Origin: Flavobacterium piscis
GTDB taxonomy: Bacteria; Bacteroidota; Bacteroidia; Flavobacteriales; Flavobacteriaceae
Length of the DNA stretch: 64,000 bases
Direction: 5' to 3'
NCBI RefSeq assembly: GCF_001686925.1
Contig: NZ_LVEN01000005.1
Location: 124,001-188,000, forward strand
The position numbers were made by a program, and so were the translations under genes. Shown here one piece after another: positions 20,118 to 29,398 of this stretch. Each line of letters starts with the position of its first letter. Position 1 is the stretch's first letter. Below the pieces are notes generated by a model that did no database searches, was not told the origin of the DNA, and saw only the letters and a program-made list of their open reading frames with translations.

Positions 20118-20244
20118 CTCGGTTTAAAAAAAATGTTGTAATTCGTGATCTCGATTTTTTAGTTTTAAAAACTCATGTCAGGGCTTATTTTTAGGGAATT
20201 TAAAACCAAAACAAACAATAAAACATAATTAATTTTTAGTAATA

Positions 20245-23235
20245 ATGCAGAATAAAGGACTTATTAAATTTTTCGCAATTCTATTTGCATTGGTAAGTAT
20301 TTACCAACTTTCTTTCACTTTTGTGGCAAATAATGTCAAAAGTGAGGCTAAAGCCTTTGCAGGAGATAATCCTGATAAAGAATTAAAATATTTGGATTCT
20401 ATTGGTAAAGAAAAAGTATTGAACCTTGGTTTTTCGGATTTTACTTATAACGAAGTAAAAAACAAACAACTTAATAAAGGTCTTGACTTAGAAGGAGGAA
20501 TCAACGTGATTCTTCAAATTTCTATTAAAGATGTTTTGAAAGGTCTAGCTAACAATTCTAAAAATCCTGTATTTAATAAATCATTAGCTGATGCAAGTGC
20601 AAATTTAGAAGGAAACAAAACCTATTTAAATAAGTTTTTTGAAGCTTTTGAAGCGAATTCAAACGGAACAGTGAAATTAGCTTCACCTGATATTTTTGCA
20701 AACAGAAGTTTACAAGGAGAAGGTGGAATCGATTTTCAAATGTCTGATTCTCAAGTTCAAAAAGTAATTAAAAGAAAAGTTGATGAGTCTGTTGAAAGTG
20801 CTTATAAAGTATTAAGAGAGCGTATCGACAAATTTGGTGTTACACAACCAAACATCCAAAAATTAGGAGAAACAGGAAGAATCTTAGTAGAGCTTCCAGG
20901 TGCTAAGGATGTTGATAGAATTAAAAAATTATTAGGTGGAAAAGCTCAATTAGAGTTTTGGGAAACTTATAAAATTGAAGAGATTGGAAACTTCTTAGTT
21001 GCTGCTAATGAAGCTTTAAAAAAGACTGAAATCAAAAAAACAGAAACTAAAACTGTTGCTAAAGATTCATTGAATGCTTTATTAACTGATACTAAAGATT
21101 CAGTTGATACTAAAAAAGGAAACAACCCATTATTTGACAAGATTGTAGGTCAGGGTGGTGGGCCAGTTTTAGGTTACTTCGCGCCAAAAGATACTGCTGC
21201 TGTAAACAGTTTTTTCAAAAGAGCTGATATCAGAGTTTTATTAGGAGCTGATCAGCACAATGCAAAATTTGTATGGAGTAAACCAACTACTATAAAAGAT
21301 CCGCAATCAAAAGATGTAAAAACGGCTAAAGATATTGAAGTAGTTGAATTATATGCTTTAAAAGGAAACAGAGATAACGTTCCAGCCATGAGTGGTGGTG
21401 TTGTTACTGATGCAAAAGATACTTTTGACCAATTAGGAAAACCAGCTGTTTCTATGCAAATGAACAGCCAGGGTGCTAAAGTTTGGGAAGAATTAACAGG
21501 TAGAGCTTTCTCTCAAAAAGGATATATCGCTATTGTTTTAGATAACATCGTATATTCTGCTCCTGGTGTTACCAGTGGACCAATTGCGGGAGGTAGATCT
21601 GAAATTACAGGTTCTTTTGATGTTGCTGAAACTAAAGATTTAGCTAACGTATTAAATGCAGGTAAATTACCGGCTTCTGCTGATATCGTTCAGTCAACTG
21701 TTGTAGGACCATCTTTAGGTCAGGCTGCAATTGACGCAGGTACAATTTCATCTGTATTAGGATTTTTATTAGTTTGTTTATGGATGGTATTCTATTATGG
21801 TAAAGCAGGTTGGTATGCTAACTTAGCATTATTATTGAACTTACTTTTCTTATTCGGAATTATGGCAAGTTTTGGTTTTGTATTGACATTACCAGGTATT
21901 GCAGGTATCGTACTTACATTAGGTACAGCGGTAGATGCGAACATTATTATCTACGAAAGAGCAAAAGAAGAATTACGTGAAGGTAAATCATTGTCTGAGG
22001 CAGTTGCTGCTTCTTACGGATGGCACGGAGCAATGCGTTCTATTATTGATGCGAACGTAACACACGTTTTAACTGGAGCTATCTTGTTTATTTTTGGAAC
22101 AGGACCAATTAAAGGTTTTGCTTTGACTTTACTTATTGGTATCGTAACTTCAATGTTTACGTCAATCTTTATCGCTAGAATTTTTATCGACAGAAATATT
22201 GCTGGAAAAGGTGATTTAACTTTCTCTACAAACATTACTAAAAACTGGTTTACAAACTTCCACTTTGATTTTATTAAAATCAAAAAATTCACTTATATCT
22301 TCTCTTCTATTGTAGTTGTAGTAAGTTTAACTTCTATCTTCTTCGTTAACGGATTAGATGAAGGTGTTGATTTTGTTGGAGGAAGAACATTCCAGGTGAA
22401 ATTTGAAAAACCAATTGATGCTACAACAGTTTCAGATGAGTTATCTGCAGCTTTTGGAACTCCTGTTGAAGCTAAAATTTTAGGTGATGATGATCAGTTA
22501 AAAATCACAACAAAATATAAAATTAAAGAAGATGGTGTTGCTATCGACGAAGAAGTGAATCAAAAATTATACAATGCATTGCAAAAGTATTACCCAAACA
22601 CTTCTTACGATAAATTCATCAACTCATTTGATGGTAAAAAAATCGGAGTATTGCAAGCTTCTAAAGTTGGAGCTTCTATCTCTGAAGATATCAAAACTAA
22701 CTCATACTGGGCAGTTCTTGGTGCAATGGCAGCAATCTTCTTATACTTAATGGTTTCTTTCCGTAAATGGCAATATTCATTAGGAGCGATCGCAGCTGTA
22801 GCGCATGACGTTATCTTTGTATTGGGTATCTACTCTTTATGTTATAAATTCATGCCTTTCCACATGGAAATGGATCAGCACTTTATCGCTGCGATTCTTA
22901 CCGTTATTGGTTATTCTATGAATGATACTGTAATTGTATTTGACAGGGTGAGAGAGTTTATCATCGGAAACCGTAAAGGTAGCTTCGAAGATATCGTAAA
23001 CGCTTCTATTAATACTACATTATCAAGAACGTTGAATACGTCATTAATGATGATCATTGTATTATTAACGATGTTTATCTTTGGTGGAGAATCTATCAGA
23101 GGATTTATCTTCGCGATGTTAGTAGGTATTGTGGTAGGAACTTACTCTTCATTATTTATCGCTACACCAGTATTGGTAGACACGATTTCAAGTGATGAGA
23201 AACACACAATTGAAGAAAAACACAAACAAGCATAA
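20245..23235 (+). CDS. secDF: Fused protein translocase subunit SecDF
   Basis: A 996-residue inner-membrane protein joining SecD and SecF, which use the proton gradient to complete Sec-dependent export. SecD part: first TM helix (8-25), LNKGLDLEGGINVIL, a large periplasmic domain, and helices with ANIIIYERAKEEL. SecF part: from about residue 680, with VGGRTFQVKF and the conserved SMNDTVIVFDRVREF in the membrane bundle. Fusion into one chain is usual in Bacteroidota. Its own promoter and terminator suggest a single-gene transcript. Confidence 0.96.
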   Translation: MQNKGLIKFFAILFALVSIYQLSFTFVANNVKSEAKAFAGDNPDKELKYLDSIGKEKVLNLGFSDFTYNEVKNKQLNKGLDLEGGINVILQISIKDVLKGLANNSKNPVFNKSLADASANLEGNKTYLNKFFEAFEANSNGTVKLASPDIFANRSLQGEGGIDFQMSDSQVQKVIKRKVDESVESAYKVLRERIDKFGVTQPNIQKLGETGRILVELPGAKDVDRIKKLLGGKAQLEFWETYKIEEIGNFLVAANEALKKTEIKKTETKTVAKDSLNALLTDTKDSVDTKKGNNPLFDKIVGQGGGPVLGYFAPKDTAAVNSFFKRADIRVLLGADQHNAKFVWSKPTTIKDPQSKDVKTAKDIEVVELYALKGNRDNVPAMSGGVVTDAKDTFDQLGKPAVSMQMNSQGAKVWEELTGRAFSQKGYIAIVLDNIVYSAPGVTSGPIAGGRSEITGSFDVAETKDLANVLNAGKLPASADIVQSTVVGPSLGQAAIDAGTISSVLGFLLVCLWMVFYYGKAGWYANLALLLNLLFLFGIMASFGFVLTLPGIAGIVLTLGTAVDANIIIYERAKEELREGKSLSEAVAASYGWHGAMRSIIDANVTHVLTGAILFIFGTGPIKGFALTLLIGIVTSMFTSIFIARIFIDRNIAGKGDLTFSTNITKNWFTNFHFDFIKIKKFTYIFSSIVVVVSLTSIFFVNGLDEGVDFVGGRTFQVKFEKPIDATTVSDELSAAFGTPVEAKILGDDDQLKITTKYKIKEDGVAIDEEVNQKLYNALQKYYPNTSYDKFINSFDGKKIGVLQASKVGASISEDIKTNSYWAVLGAMAAIFLYLMVSFRKWQYSLGAIAAVAHDVIFVLGIYSLCYKFMPFHMEMDQHFIAAILTVIGYSMNDTVIVFDRVREFIIGNRKGSFEDIVNASINTTLSRTLNTSLMMIIVLLTMFIFGGESIRGFIFAMLVGIVVGTYSSLFIATPVLVDTISSDEKHTIEEKHKQA

Positions 23236-23258
23236 TTGCAGGTTTATATAAATTAAAA

Positions 23259-23288
23259 AGATCCAACGAAAGTTGGATCTTTTTTTTG
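23259..23288 (+). terminator. Rho-independent terminator after secDF
   Basis: AGATCCAAC (23259-23267) pairs with GTTGGATCT (23272-23280) around GAAA, followed by eight T. Confidence 0.92.
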
Positions 23289-23318
23289 TGCTATATTTAG
23301 ACTTGTAAAAGCTAATTT

Positions 23319-23933
23319 ATGAGTAGAAAACTACCGTTTATTGTGTTGTTCCTGTGCGCTGTATTTTGTGCTTCTGCACAAGGTAAAAAGGATAGAGTTG
23401 CGATAGGTTTTAATTACGGTTTTGGAAATGAATTCAAGAATAGGAACTACACTTTTACAAATCACTTTTATAAAACCCAATTGTATTATCAAATTAAAGA
23501 AACGAAACACTTTCGATATGAAATTTTGATTCAGCCGGAAATTAATTTTGCGACGCATGAATTAATTAATTTTTATTTTGTAAAGCCTGAAACACCTGAT
23601 TATATTGGTAAGAGAGAGGAATACACAAAGTTAAAGGATATTCATGAATACGTTTTAAATTTTGGATTTCTGGTGAGAAAACCAATAGGAAAAACATTTT
23701 CTATTTATGTTTTAGGTAGTATCGGACCAATGATTACAGATACTGAAACCGAAAGAATGTCTGATGGGTTTGCTTTTGCAGATGTTTTAGCTTTTGGAGT
23801 ATTCGCTAAAGTAGATCAGTTTAGGTTTGATATTCGGCCGAGTGTTCGTCACGTATCTAATGCAGGCCTAAATAGCGAAAATGCGGGTTATAATACGAAG
23901 AATGTCGAAATAGGTGTTTTATATTGCTTATAA
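23319..23933 (+). CDS. PagL-like acyloxyacyl hydrolase (lipid A 3-O-deacylase)
   Basis: A 204-residue outer-membrane protein with a signal peptide (residues 1-20, CASAQ). Alternating strands predict an eight-stranded barrel. Near the C-terminus VRHVSNAGLNSENAG contains the His-x-Ser-Asn-Ala signature of PagL lipid A deacylases (His178, Ser180), which remove an ester-linked acyl chain from lipid A on the outer leaflet. In this phylum such proteins are often annotated only as acyloxyacyl hydrolases. The third catalytic residue (a Glu in PagL) cannot be assigned by eye. It starts 31 bp after the secDF terminator and is convergent with lgt. Confidence 0.72.
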   Translation: MSRKLPFIVLFLCAVFCASAQGKKDRVAIGFNYGFGNEFKNRNYTFTNHFYKTQLYYQIKETKHFRYEILIQPEINFATHELINFYFVKPETPDYIGKREEYTKLKDIHEYVLNFGFLVRKPIGKTFSIYVLGSIGPMITDTETERMSDGFAFADVLAFGVFAKVDQFRFDIRPSVRHVSNAGLNSENAGYNTKNVEIGVLYCL

Positions 23934-23941
23934 ATAAAAAT

Positions 23942-23972
23942 GCCCAATATTTTTAGATATTGGGCTTTTTTT
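23942..23972. terminator. Bidirectional terminator between the deacylase gene and lgt
   Basis: GCCCAATAT (23942-23950) pairs with ATATTGGGC (23957-23965). T follows on the plus strand, and the preceding ATAAAAA gives T on the minus strand, so it can serve both convergent genes. Confidence 0.85.
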
Positions 23973-23987
23973 ATTTTGAATATTATT

Positions 23988-24920
23988 TTAAGATGCAGCT
24001 AAAGGATTTCTTTGTGCTCTAATGATAAAGAACAGACCGATTATAATAAAAGGAATGCTTAACCACTGTCCTGTAGAGAAAATGCCTAATTCTTCTTCAA
24101 TTCCTCCCTGGCTTTCTTTTACAAATTCTACTATAAAACGAACTACAAATAAGAGAACTAAAAATAATCCGAACAATAATCCTGATTTAAGTCTTGCATT
24201 TGTTTTCCAGTACAAGAAATATAAAGTAGCAAAAACAAATATGTAAGCAATACCTTCATATAATTGCGTTGGGTGTTTTGCCGGAACCTGAGCCAATAAG
24301 CTGGCAAATTTAGGATCTGTTGCAATTGCAGTGTAAGCAGCTTTAGGATCAGCGATATTCGTGGCGTTTACAGCTTCAGATTTACTAAATTGGTCATGTA
24401 AAAAACGAATCCCAAATGCAGAATCGGTTTCTTTTCCGATGATTTCAGAATTAAAGAAGTTTCCTAAACGAACAAATATAGCACCACTCGCAACCGGAAT
24501 TACTACACGGTCTAAAATCCATAACAAAGAACGTTTTAGGATTTTTTTGCTGTAATAGTACATCGCGATTATAATAGCGATCGCTGCGCCATGGCTTGCT
24601 AAACCTTGAAAACCGGTGAACTCAAACTTTGGTTCGAATCTAACAGGTAAGAAAATTTCAAGTAGATGATTTCTAAAATACTCCCAGTCGTAAAACAAAA
24701 CATGTCCTAATCTTGCGCCTATTAAAGTGGCTAAAACAGTCCATACGAATAGCGAATCTAATTTTTCAAGAGATTCATTTTCGCGTTCAAAAATCTTTTT
24801 CATTATGAACCAGCCTAAACCAAAAGCGATTACGAACATTAAACTGTAGTAACGAATCATAAAAAATCCTAAGTCGATTCCTTCTGAAGGATTCCAAATG
24901 ATATTTGAGGAAAGTGTCAT
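23988..24920 (-). CDS. lgt: Prolipoprotein diacylglyceryl transferase
   Basis: A 310-residue polytopic inner-membrane enzyme that transfers diacylglycerol from phosphatidylglycerol to the lipobox cysteine of prolipoproteins. Conserved features: His110 in GLASHG, and the signature RLGNFFNSEIIGKET (151-165) containing the essential Arg and Glu, followed by HPTQLYEG. Seven hydrophobic segments fit the family. It contains an Ala/Thr-rich insertion (about 178-210) compared with E. coli. It is the last gene of the probable folE-cysS-yidD-lgt operon. Confidence 0.95.
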   Translation of the reverse strand: MTLSSNIIWNPSEGIDLGFFMIRYYSLMFVIAFGLGWFIMKKIFERENESLEKLDSLFVWTVLATLIGARLGHVLFYDWEYFRNHLLEIFLPVRFEPKFEFTGFQGLASHGAAIAIIIAMYYYSKKILKRSLLWILDRVVIPVASGAIFVRLGNFFNSEIIGKETDSAFGIRFLHDQFSKSEAVNATNIADPKAAYTAIATDPKFASLLAQVPAKHPTQLYEGIAYIFVFATLYFLYWKTNARLKSGLLFGLFLVLLFVVRFIVEFVKESQGGIEEELGIFSTGQWLSIPFIIIGLFFIIRAQRNPLAAS

Positions 24921-24982
24921 ATATTAAAGTGTTTTTTTGTTGTAAAAATATGTATTTAAAGTAAAGCGGCCCTTATAAAAAG

Positions 24983-25222
24983 TTAATGTTTATGTGAATA
25001 TTTCTTTTCGGGAACAGGATCGTAACCGGTTCTTCCCCATGGATTACAGCTTAAAATTCGTTTTATTCCCAGATATCCGCCATAAAATAATCCGTGAGTT
25101 TGCAAAGCCTGAATCATATAACTCGAGCATGTAGGTTCAAACCTGCAGCTCGCCGGTGTAAAAGGCGAAATGGCAGTTTGATAAAAGCGAACTAATAAAA
25201 CAAACGGAGTGATTACTTTCAT
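24983..25222 (-). CDS. yidD: Membrane protein insertion efficiency factor YidD
   Basis: A 79-residue protein with the YidD core: an amphipathic N-terminal helix, then [10 protein letters not shown] (26-35) and [20 protein letters not shown]. YidD helps the YidC insertase place proteins in the inner membrane. It lies 22 bp after cysS and 62 bp before lgt on the same strand. Confidence 0.94.
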   Translation of the reverse strand: MKVITPFVLLVRFYQTAISPFTPASCRFEPTCSSYMIQALQTHGLFYGGYLGIKRILSCNPWGRTGYDPVPEKKYSHKH

Positions 25223-25244
25223 GATTTATTAGAAAATAAATTGA

Positions 25245-26723
25245 TTATATAGAAAAGCTTGTGCCTTCTTTTCCGTCTTTTAACTGAATGCCCAAAGCAA
25301 TCAACTGATCGCGAATTTGGTCAGAAAGGGCAAAGTTTTTATCGGCTCTGGCCTGATTTCTCATTCCGATAAGCATATTTACAACACCTTCTAATTTATC
25401 ATTATTAGCATCAGTACCTTTGTCATCACTTAAGCCTAAAACATCAAATACAAAAGCATTAATAGCAGTTGTAAATGAAGTTAAATCTTCTGCGGAAATC
25501 GTTTCTTTTCCTTCTTTCAATAAATTGATATAACGAACAGCCTCAAATAATTGTGCAATTAAAATTGGGGTGTTAAAATCGTCATTCATAGCATCGTAAG
25601 ATAATTGCTTCCATGAAGCGATATCTATAGAACTAGTGGCACTTGCTGAAATACCTGGTAAGGAATCAACAGCTTCCATTAATCTTTTATATCCCTTTTC
25701 AGCTGCTACAATAGCATCGTCAGAAAAATCCAGAATACTTCTGTAATGCGCCTGTAACATGAAAAAACGAGTTACAGATGCCGAAAAAGCTTTACTTAAA
25801 ATAGTATTGTCACCACTTAAAATCTCACCTGGTAAAATATTATTTCCAGTCGATTTGGCCATTTTTTTACCATTAAGAGTCAGCATATTGGCGTGCATCC
25901 AGTAATTTACCGGAGACTGACCAGTACAAGCTTCGTTTTGAGCAATTTCGCATTCGTGGTGTGGGAACTTTAAATCCATTCCGCCTCCGTGAATATCAAA
26001 ATGATTACCCAAGTATTTGGTACTCATTGCAGTACATTCAAGATGCCAGCCAGGAAAACCATCACTCCACGGCGAAGGCCATCTCATAATATGTTCCGGT
26101 TCGGCCTTTTTCCAAAGTGCAAAATCCTGCGGATTTCTTTTGTCAGACTGACCATCAAGATCACGGGTATTGGCCAGCATATCTTCGATATTTCGGCCGC
26201 TTAAAACTCCGTAATTATGATTTTCGTTATATTTTACAACATCAAAATAAACAGATCCGTTGGCTTCATAGCCAATTCCGGTATCGATGATTTTTTTGAT
26301 GATTTCGATTTGTTCAATAATATGTCCGGTAGCAGTAGGTTCGATACTTGGTGGTAAAAAGTTGAAAGATTTCAGAATATCATGAAAATCTACCGTATAG
26401 CGCTGCACCACCTCCATAGGTTCCAGTTGTTCTAAACGTGCTTTTTTGGCAATTTTGTCTTCGCCTTCATCAACATCATCAACAATATGGCCAACATCTG
26501 TAATATTACGTACATAGCGAACCTTGTAATCAAGGTGTAAAAAATATCGGAATATCACATCAAACGACATAAATGTTCTCACATTTCCTAAGTGTACATT
26601 GCTATAAACCGTAGGTCCGCAAACATACATTCCAACATTTCCTTCATGGATTGGTTTGAAATTTTCTTTTTCACCCGAAAGTGAATTGTATATTTTTAGA
26701 GGTTGTGATGTGTATAATGGCAT
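25245..26723 (-). CDS. cysS: Cysteinyl-tRNA synthetase
   Basis: A 492-residue class I aminoacyl-tRNA synthetase charging tRNA-Cys. Visible motifs: zinc ligand Cys35 in MYVCGPTVY, the HIGH-type motif HLGN (44-47), WHLECTAMS and HHECEIAQ (further zinc ligands), and the KMSKS-type loop KKMAKSTGN. The C-terminal part is helical, as usual for this enzyme. Start chosen at the ATG giving [14 protein letters not shown], the typical family N-terminus. It is separated by 59 bp of repeat-like sequence from the four-helix-bundle gene. Confidence 0.96.
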   Translation of the reverse strand: MPLYTSQPLKIYNSLSGEKENFKPIHEGNVGMYVCGPTVYSNVHLGNVRTFMSFDVIFRYFLHLDYKVRYVRNITDVGHIVDDVDEGEDKIAKKARLEQLEPMEVVQRYTVDFHDILKSFNFLPPSIEPTATGHIIEQIEIIKKIIDTGIGYEANGSVYFDVVKYNENHNYGVLSGRNIEDMLANTRDLDGQSDKRNPQDFALWKKAEPEHIMRWPSPWSDGFPGWHLECTAMSTKYLGNHFDIHGGGMDLKFPHHECEIAQNEACTGQSPVNYWMHANMLTLNGKKMAKSTGNNILPGEILSGDNTILSKAFSASVTRFFMLQAHYRSILDFSDDAIVAAEKGYKRLMEAVDSLPGISASATSSIDIASWKQLSYDAMNDDFNTPILIAQLFEAVRYINLLKEGKETISAEDLTSFTTAINAFVFDVLGLSDDKGTDANNDKLEGVVNMLIGMRNQARADKNFALSDQIRDQLIALGIQLKDGKEGTSFSI

Positions 26724-26782
26724 ATCTACTTTATAGTTTGTTGTTTGTGGTTTATTGTTTTTAGTTTTGGGTCGAAAAAAAG
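26724..26782. repeat. AT-rich word repeat, left bracket of the four-helix-bundle gene
   Basis: Contains TTTATAGTTTGTTGTTT and GTTTATTGTTTTTAGTTT. The same two words, inverted and in permuted order, lie on the other side of the four-helix-bundle gene (27175-27203). Confidence 0.7.
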
Positions 26783-27172
26783 CTATTTGAATTTTAATCC
26801 TTTGATTTCACAATTGTTTAGATAGTTCATCATCGCACCGATTTTGTTCTTTTCTAATTCAACTATTTCATTCAATTTAAAATGTTGGTCTTCGGTAATC
26901 AATTTTTTATCAAAAGCTCTATAGGACTGTGATTTTACTTCTCCGGCTGAACCTTTTGCAATACTAAGAAATTGGATAAATTCTCTATTGCCATTTCGTT
27001 CAAAACCTTCAGCAATATTATCCATAATAGAGCCTGAACTTCTGTCAATCTGATCTTTTAAAGAATAGTTTGTTTTTAAGTTCGTGTTTTGGATTAGGAA
27101 TTCTATTTTTTGGCAGATTTCTCTAGCCAATCTCCAAATTTCTAAATCTTCGAATTTTTCTATTTTCGCCAT
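26783..27172 (-). CDS. Four-helix bundle protein (S23/23S rRNA intervening-sequence family)
   Basis: A 129-residue helical protein with hallmarks of the four-helix-bundle/S23 family: [13 protein letters not shown] at the start, [22 protein letters not shown] in the second helix (positions about 43-64), then [19 protein letters not shown]. Relatives are encoded in intervening sequences of some bacterial 23S rRNA genes or stand alone; no biochemical function is firmly known. Here it sits between folE and cysS and is bracketed by inverted AT-rich words, suggesting it arrived separately. Confidence 0.88.
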   Translation of the reverse strand: MAKIEKFEDLEIWRLAREICQKIEFLIQNTNLKTNYSLKDQIDRSSGSIMDNIAEGFERNGNREFIQFLSIAKGSAGEVKSQSYRAFDKKLITEDQHFKLNEIVELEKNKIGAMMNYLNNCEIKGLKFK

Positions 27173-27206
27173 AACAACAAACTATAAACTAAAAACAATA
27201 AACTTT
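27173..27206. repeat. AT-rich word repeat, right bracket of the four-helix-bundle gene
   Basis: AACAACAAACTATAAACTAA followed by AAACAATAAAC is the inverse of words in 26729-26765. This segment is also the leader of the four-helix-bundle gene. Confidence 0.7.
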
Positions 27207-27878
27207 TTAGAACTGAGTGTCTAATTTAATATAATCCAGGAATTCTCTTTTTGTTTGAGGATCTTTGAATTTTCCACCAAATTCAGATGTTACAGTGCTG
27301 CTTTCGATATCTTTAATTCCTCTTGAATTTACGCAAAGGTGTTTAGCATCGATAACGCAGGCAACGTCCTCGGTACCTAAAGCTTTTTGTAATTCTTGTA
27401 CAATTTGCATGGTAAGACGCTCCTGAACCTGAGGTCTTTTGGCATAATATTCTACAATTCGGTTCATTTTTGATAAACCAATCACTCTTCCGCTTGAAAT
27501 ATAAGCAACGTGAGCACGTCCTATAATTGGTAATAAATGATGTTCGCAGGTAGAATAAACGGTAATGTTTTTCTCTACTAACATTTCACCGTATTTGTAA
27601 TTATTGTCAAAAGTTGACGCTTTTGGCTGTTTTGAAGGATTAAGACCACCAAAAATTTCTTTTACAAACATTTTTGCTACTCGGTTTGGAGTACCTTTTA
27701 TGCTGTCATCCGTTAAATCCATTCCTAAAGTCTGCAGGATGTTTTCAACATCTTTTTTTATTCTTTCTATTTTTTCATCATCACTTAAGTCAAAAGCATC
27801 CTGTCTTACAGGGTTTTGTGCATTGCTGCTAAAATGATTGTCTCCTATTTCGTCTAAAAAATCTTCGTTATTTATCAT
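27207..27878 (-). CDS. folE: GTP cyclohydrolase I
   Basis: A 223-residue enzyme converting GTP to dihydroneopterin triphosphate, the first step of folate/pterin synthesis. Zinc and catalytic residues are visible: Cys111, His113 and His114 in TCEHHLLP, and His180/Cys182 in AKHLCVNSRG. RPQVQERLT and SSTVTSEFGG are further family motifs. The N-terminal 35 residues are a variable acidic extension. It is probably the first gene of the minus-strand run ending with lgt. Confidence 0.96.
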   Translation of the reverse strand: MINNEDFLDEIGDNHFSSNAQNPVRQDAFDLSDDEKIERIKKDVENILQTLGMDLTDDSIKGTPNRVAKMFVKEIFGGLNPSKQPKASTFDNNYKYGEMLVEKNITVYSTCEHHLLPIIGRAHVAYISSGRVIGLSKMNRIVEYYAKRPQVQERLTMQIVQELQKALGTEDVACVIDAKHLCVNSRGIKDIESSTVTSEFGGKFKDPQTKREFLDYIKLDTQF

Positions 27879-28024
27879 TAAAAACTACTATTAGTATGGG
27901 TATATCTTTTTAAGGCGGTAAAGATAATTAATAAAAAGGAAACATTTTCTATCGTTTTTACTATTTAATTAATGCTTTTTGGATATAATTTAAATTAAAA
28001 TCAAAATGCTGTTTTTTTTAAATG

Positions 28025-28059
28025 CAAAAGACAATAACATTGGATGTTATTGTCTTTTG
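28025..28059 (-). terminator. Perfect 16-bp hairpin after the aminotransferase gene
   Basis: CAAAAGACAATAACAT (28025-28040) and ATGTTATTGTCTTTTG (28044-28059) form a perfect stem around three bases. It lies downstream of the minus-strand aminotransferase gene. The A-run within the left arm provides T in the transcript. Confidence 0.85.
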
Positions 28060-28079
28060 AAGTATTCTGTCTTTTATTA

Positions 28080-29276
28080 TTATTTCTTGTTGTAAACCAA
28101 GAGAGCTTCTTTTAAAATGTTTACAGCAGTCACTAAATCTTTTTTGTTTAAGACATAGGCAATTCTTACCTGATTCAATCCCATTCCCGGAGTCGAATAA
28201 AATCCTGCAGCAGGAGCAACCATAACAGTTTCTCCGTTAAGATCGTAAGTCTCAAGAAGCCATTGGGCAAAATCTTCAGAGTTTTCTATTGGCAATTGTG
28301 CGATGCAATAAAAAGCACCTTTTGGTTTTGTAACAATGACACCTTCAATTTTATTCAATTCGGTAATTAGAGTGTCACGACGGCCTTTATATTCTGCAAT
28401 TACTTCGTCAAAATAACTTTGTGGAGTATCTATAGCGGCCTCACAAGCAATTTGCTCAATAGTTGGAGGACTCAAACGCGCCTGCGCAAACTTCATTACG
28501 GTCGAAAGGACCTCTTTATTTTTAGTAACCAGACAACCAATTCTTGCACCACACATACTGTAGCGTTTTGATACAGAATCAACCATGATTACATTTTGTT
28601 GTACTTTCTCAAGATTCATTACAGAATAATGAACATCATCTCCATCGTATAAAAACTCACGATAAACCTCGTCAGCAATTAAATATAGATCGTGTTTTTT
28701 AATTAAACCGGCTAATTGTTTTATTTCGGCTTCTGAATATAAATAACCAGTAGGATTACCCGGATTACAAATTAAAATTGCTTTGGTTTTAGGTGTAATT
28801 AGTTTTTCAACATCTTCAATACTTGGTAATGCAAATCCAGTTTCAATAGTAGAAATAACAGGAATTACATCTGCACTCGTAGATGATGCAAATGCATGAT
28901 AGTTGGCATAAAAAGGTTCCGGAATAATAATTTCATCTCCCGGATCTGTAATTGTGGCCAATGCAAACAATAAGGCTTCAGAGCCACCAGTCGTAATAAT
29001 GATGTCTTCTGAGTTAACATTTACGTTTTGACGTTGGTAAAATTGAGCTAATTTTTTTCTATAACTTTCATATCCGGCAGACGGACTGTATTCTATTAGA
29101 GTTAAATCAATATTTTTTACCGCCTCGATGGCCACTTCGGGTGTCTTTATATCCGGTTGACCAATGTTTAAGTGATACACTTTTTTGCCTTTTTGTTTTG
29201 CAAGATCTGCAAAAGGAGCAAGTTTACGTATCGGTGATTCGGGCATGTTTCTGCCTTTGTGTGAAATTGTTGGCAT
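28080..29276 (-). CDS. PLP-dependent class I/II aminotransferase
   Basis: A 398-residue fold-type I aminotransferase of the aspartate aminotransferase group. Motifs (numbered from the chosen start): NPGNPTG (Asn174), ADEVY (Asp202 and Tyr205) and the PLP lysine in VSKRYS (Lys237). The frame stays open to 29399, but the upstream stretch begins with TTG and is non-homologous in character. The ATG at 29276 giving MPTISHKGRNMPES fits the family N-terminus. Substrate probably aspartate or another amino acid; specificity cannot be read. Divergent from the protease-like gene. Confidence 0.9.
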   Translation of the reverse strand: MPTISHKGRNMPESPIRKLAPFADLAKQKGKKVYHLNIGQPDIKTPEVAIEAVKNIDLTLIEYSPSAGYESYRKKLAQFYQRQNVNVNSEDIIITTGGSEALLFALATITDPGDEIIIPEPFYANYHAFASSTSADVIPVISTIETGFALPSIEDVEKLITPKTKAILICNPGNPTGYLYSEAEIKQLAGLIKKHDLYLIADEVYREFLYDGDDVHYSVMNLEKVQQNVIMVDSVSKRYSMCGARIGCLVTKNKEVLSTVMKFAQARLSPPTIEQIACEAAIDTPQSYFDEVIAEYKGRRDTLITELNKIEGVIVTKPKGAFYCIAQLPIENSEDFAQWLLETYDLNGETVMVAPAAGFYSTPGMGLNQVRIAYVLNKKDLVTAVNILKEALLVYNKK

Positions 29277-29398
29277 GAGTTTTATTATTGAAGTGCAAAT
29301 TTGCATTTTTTTTTCGAATTTAACGTAAACATTACAGGTACTTATTAAAATGTAACAATTATCAATATTTTTAGTAATTTTATCATAAAATATTATCA

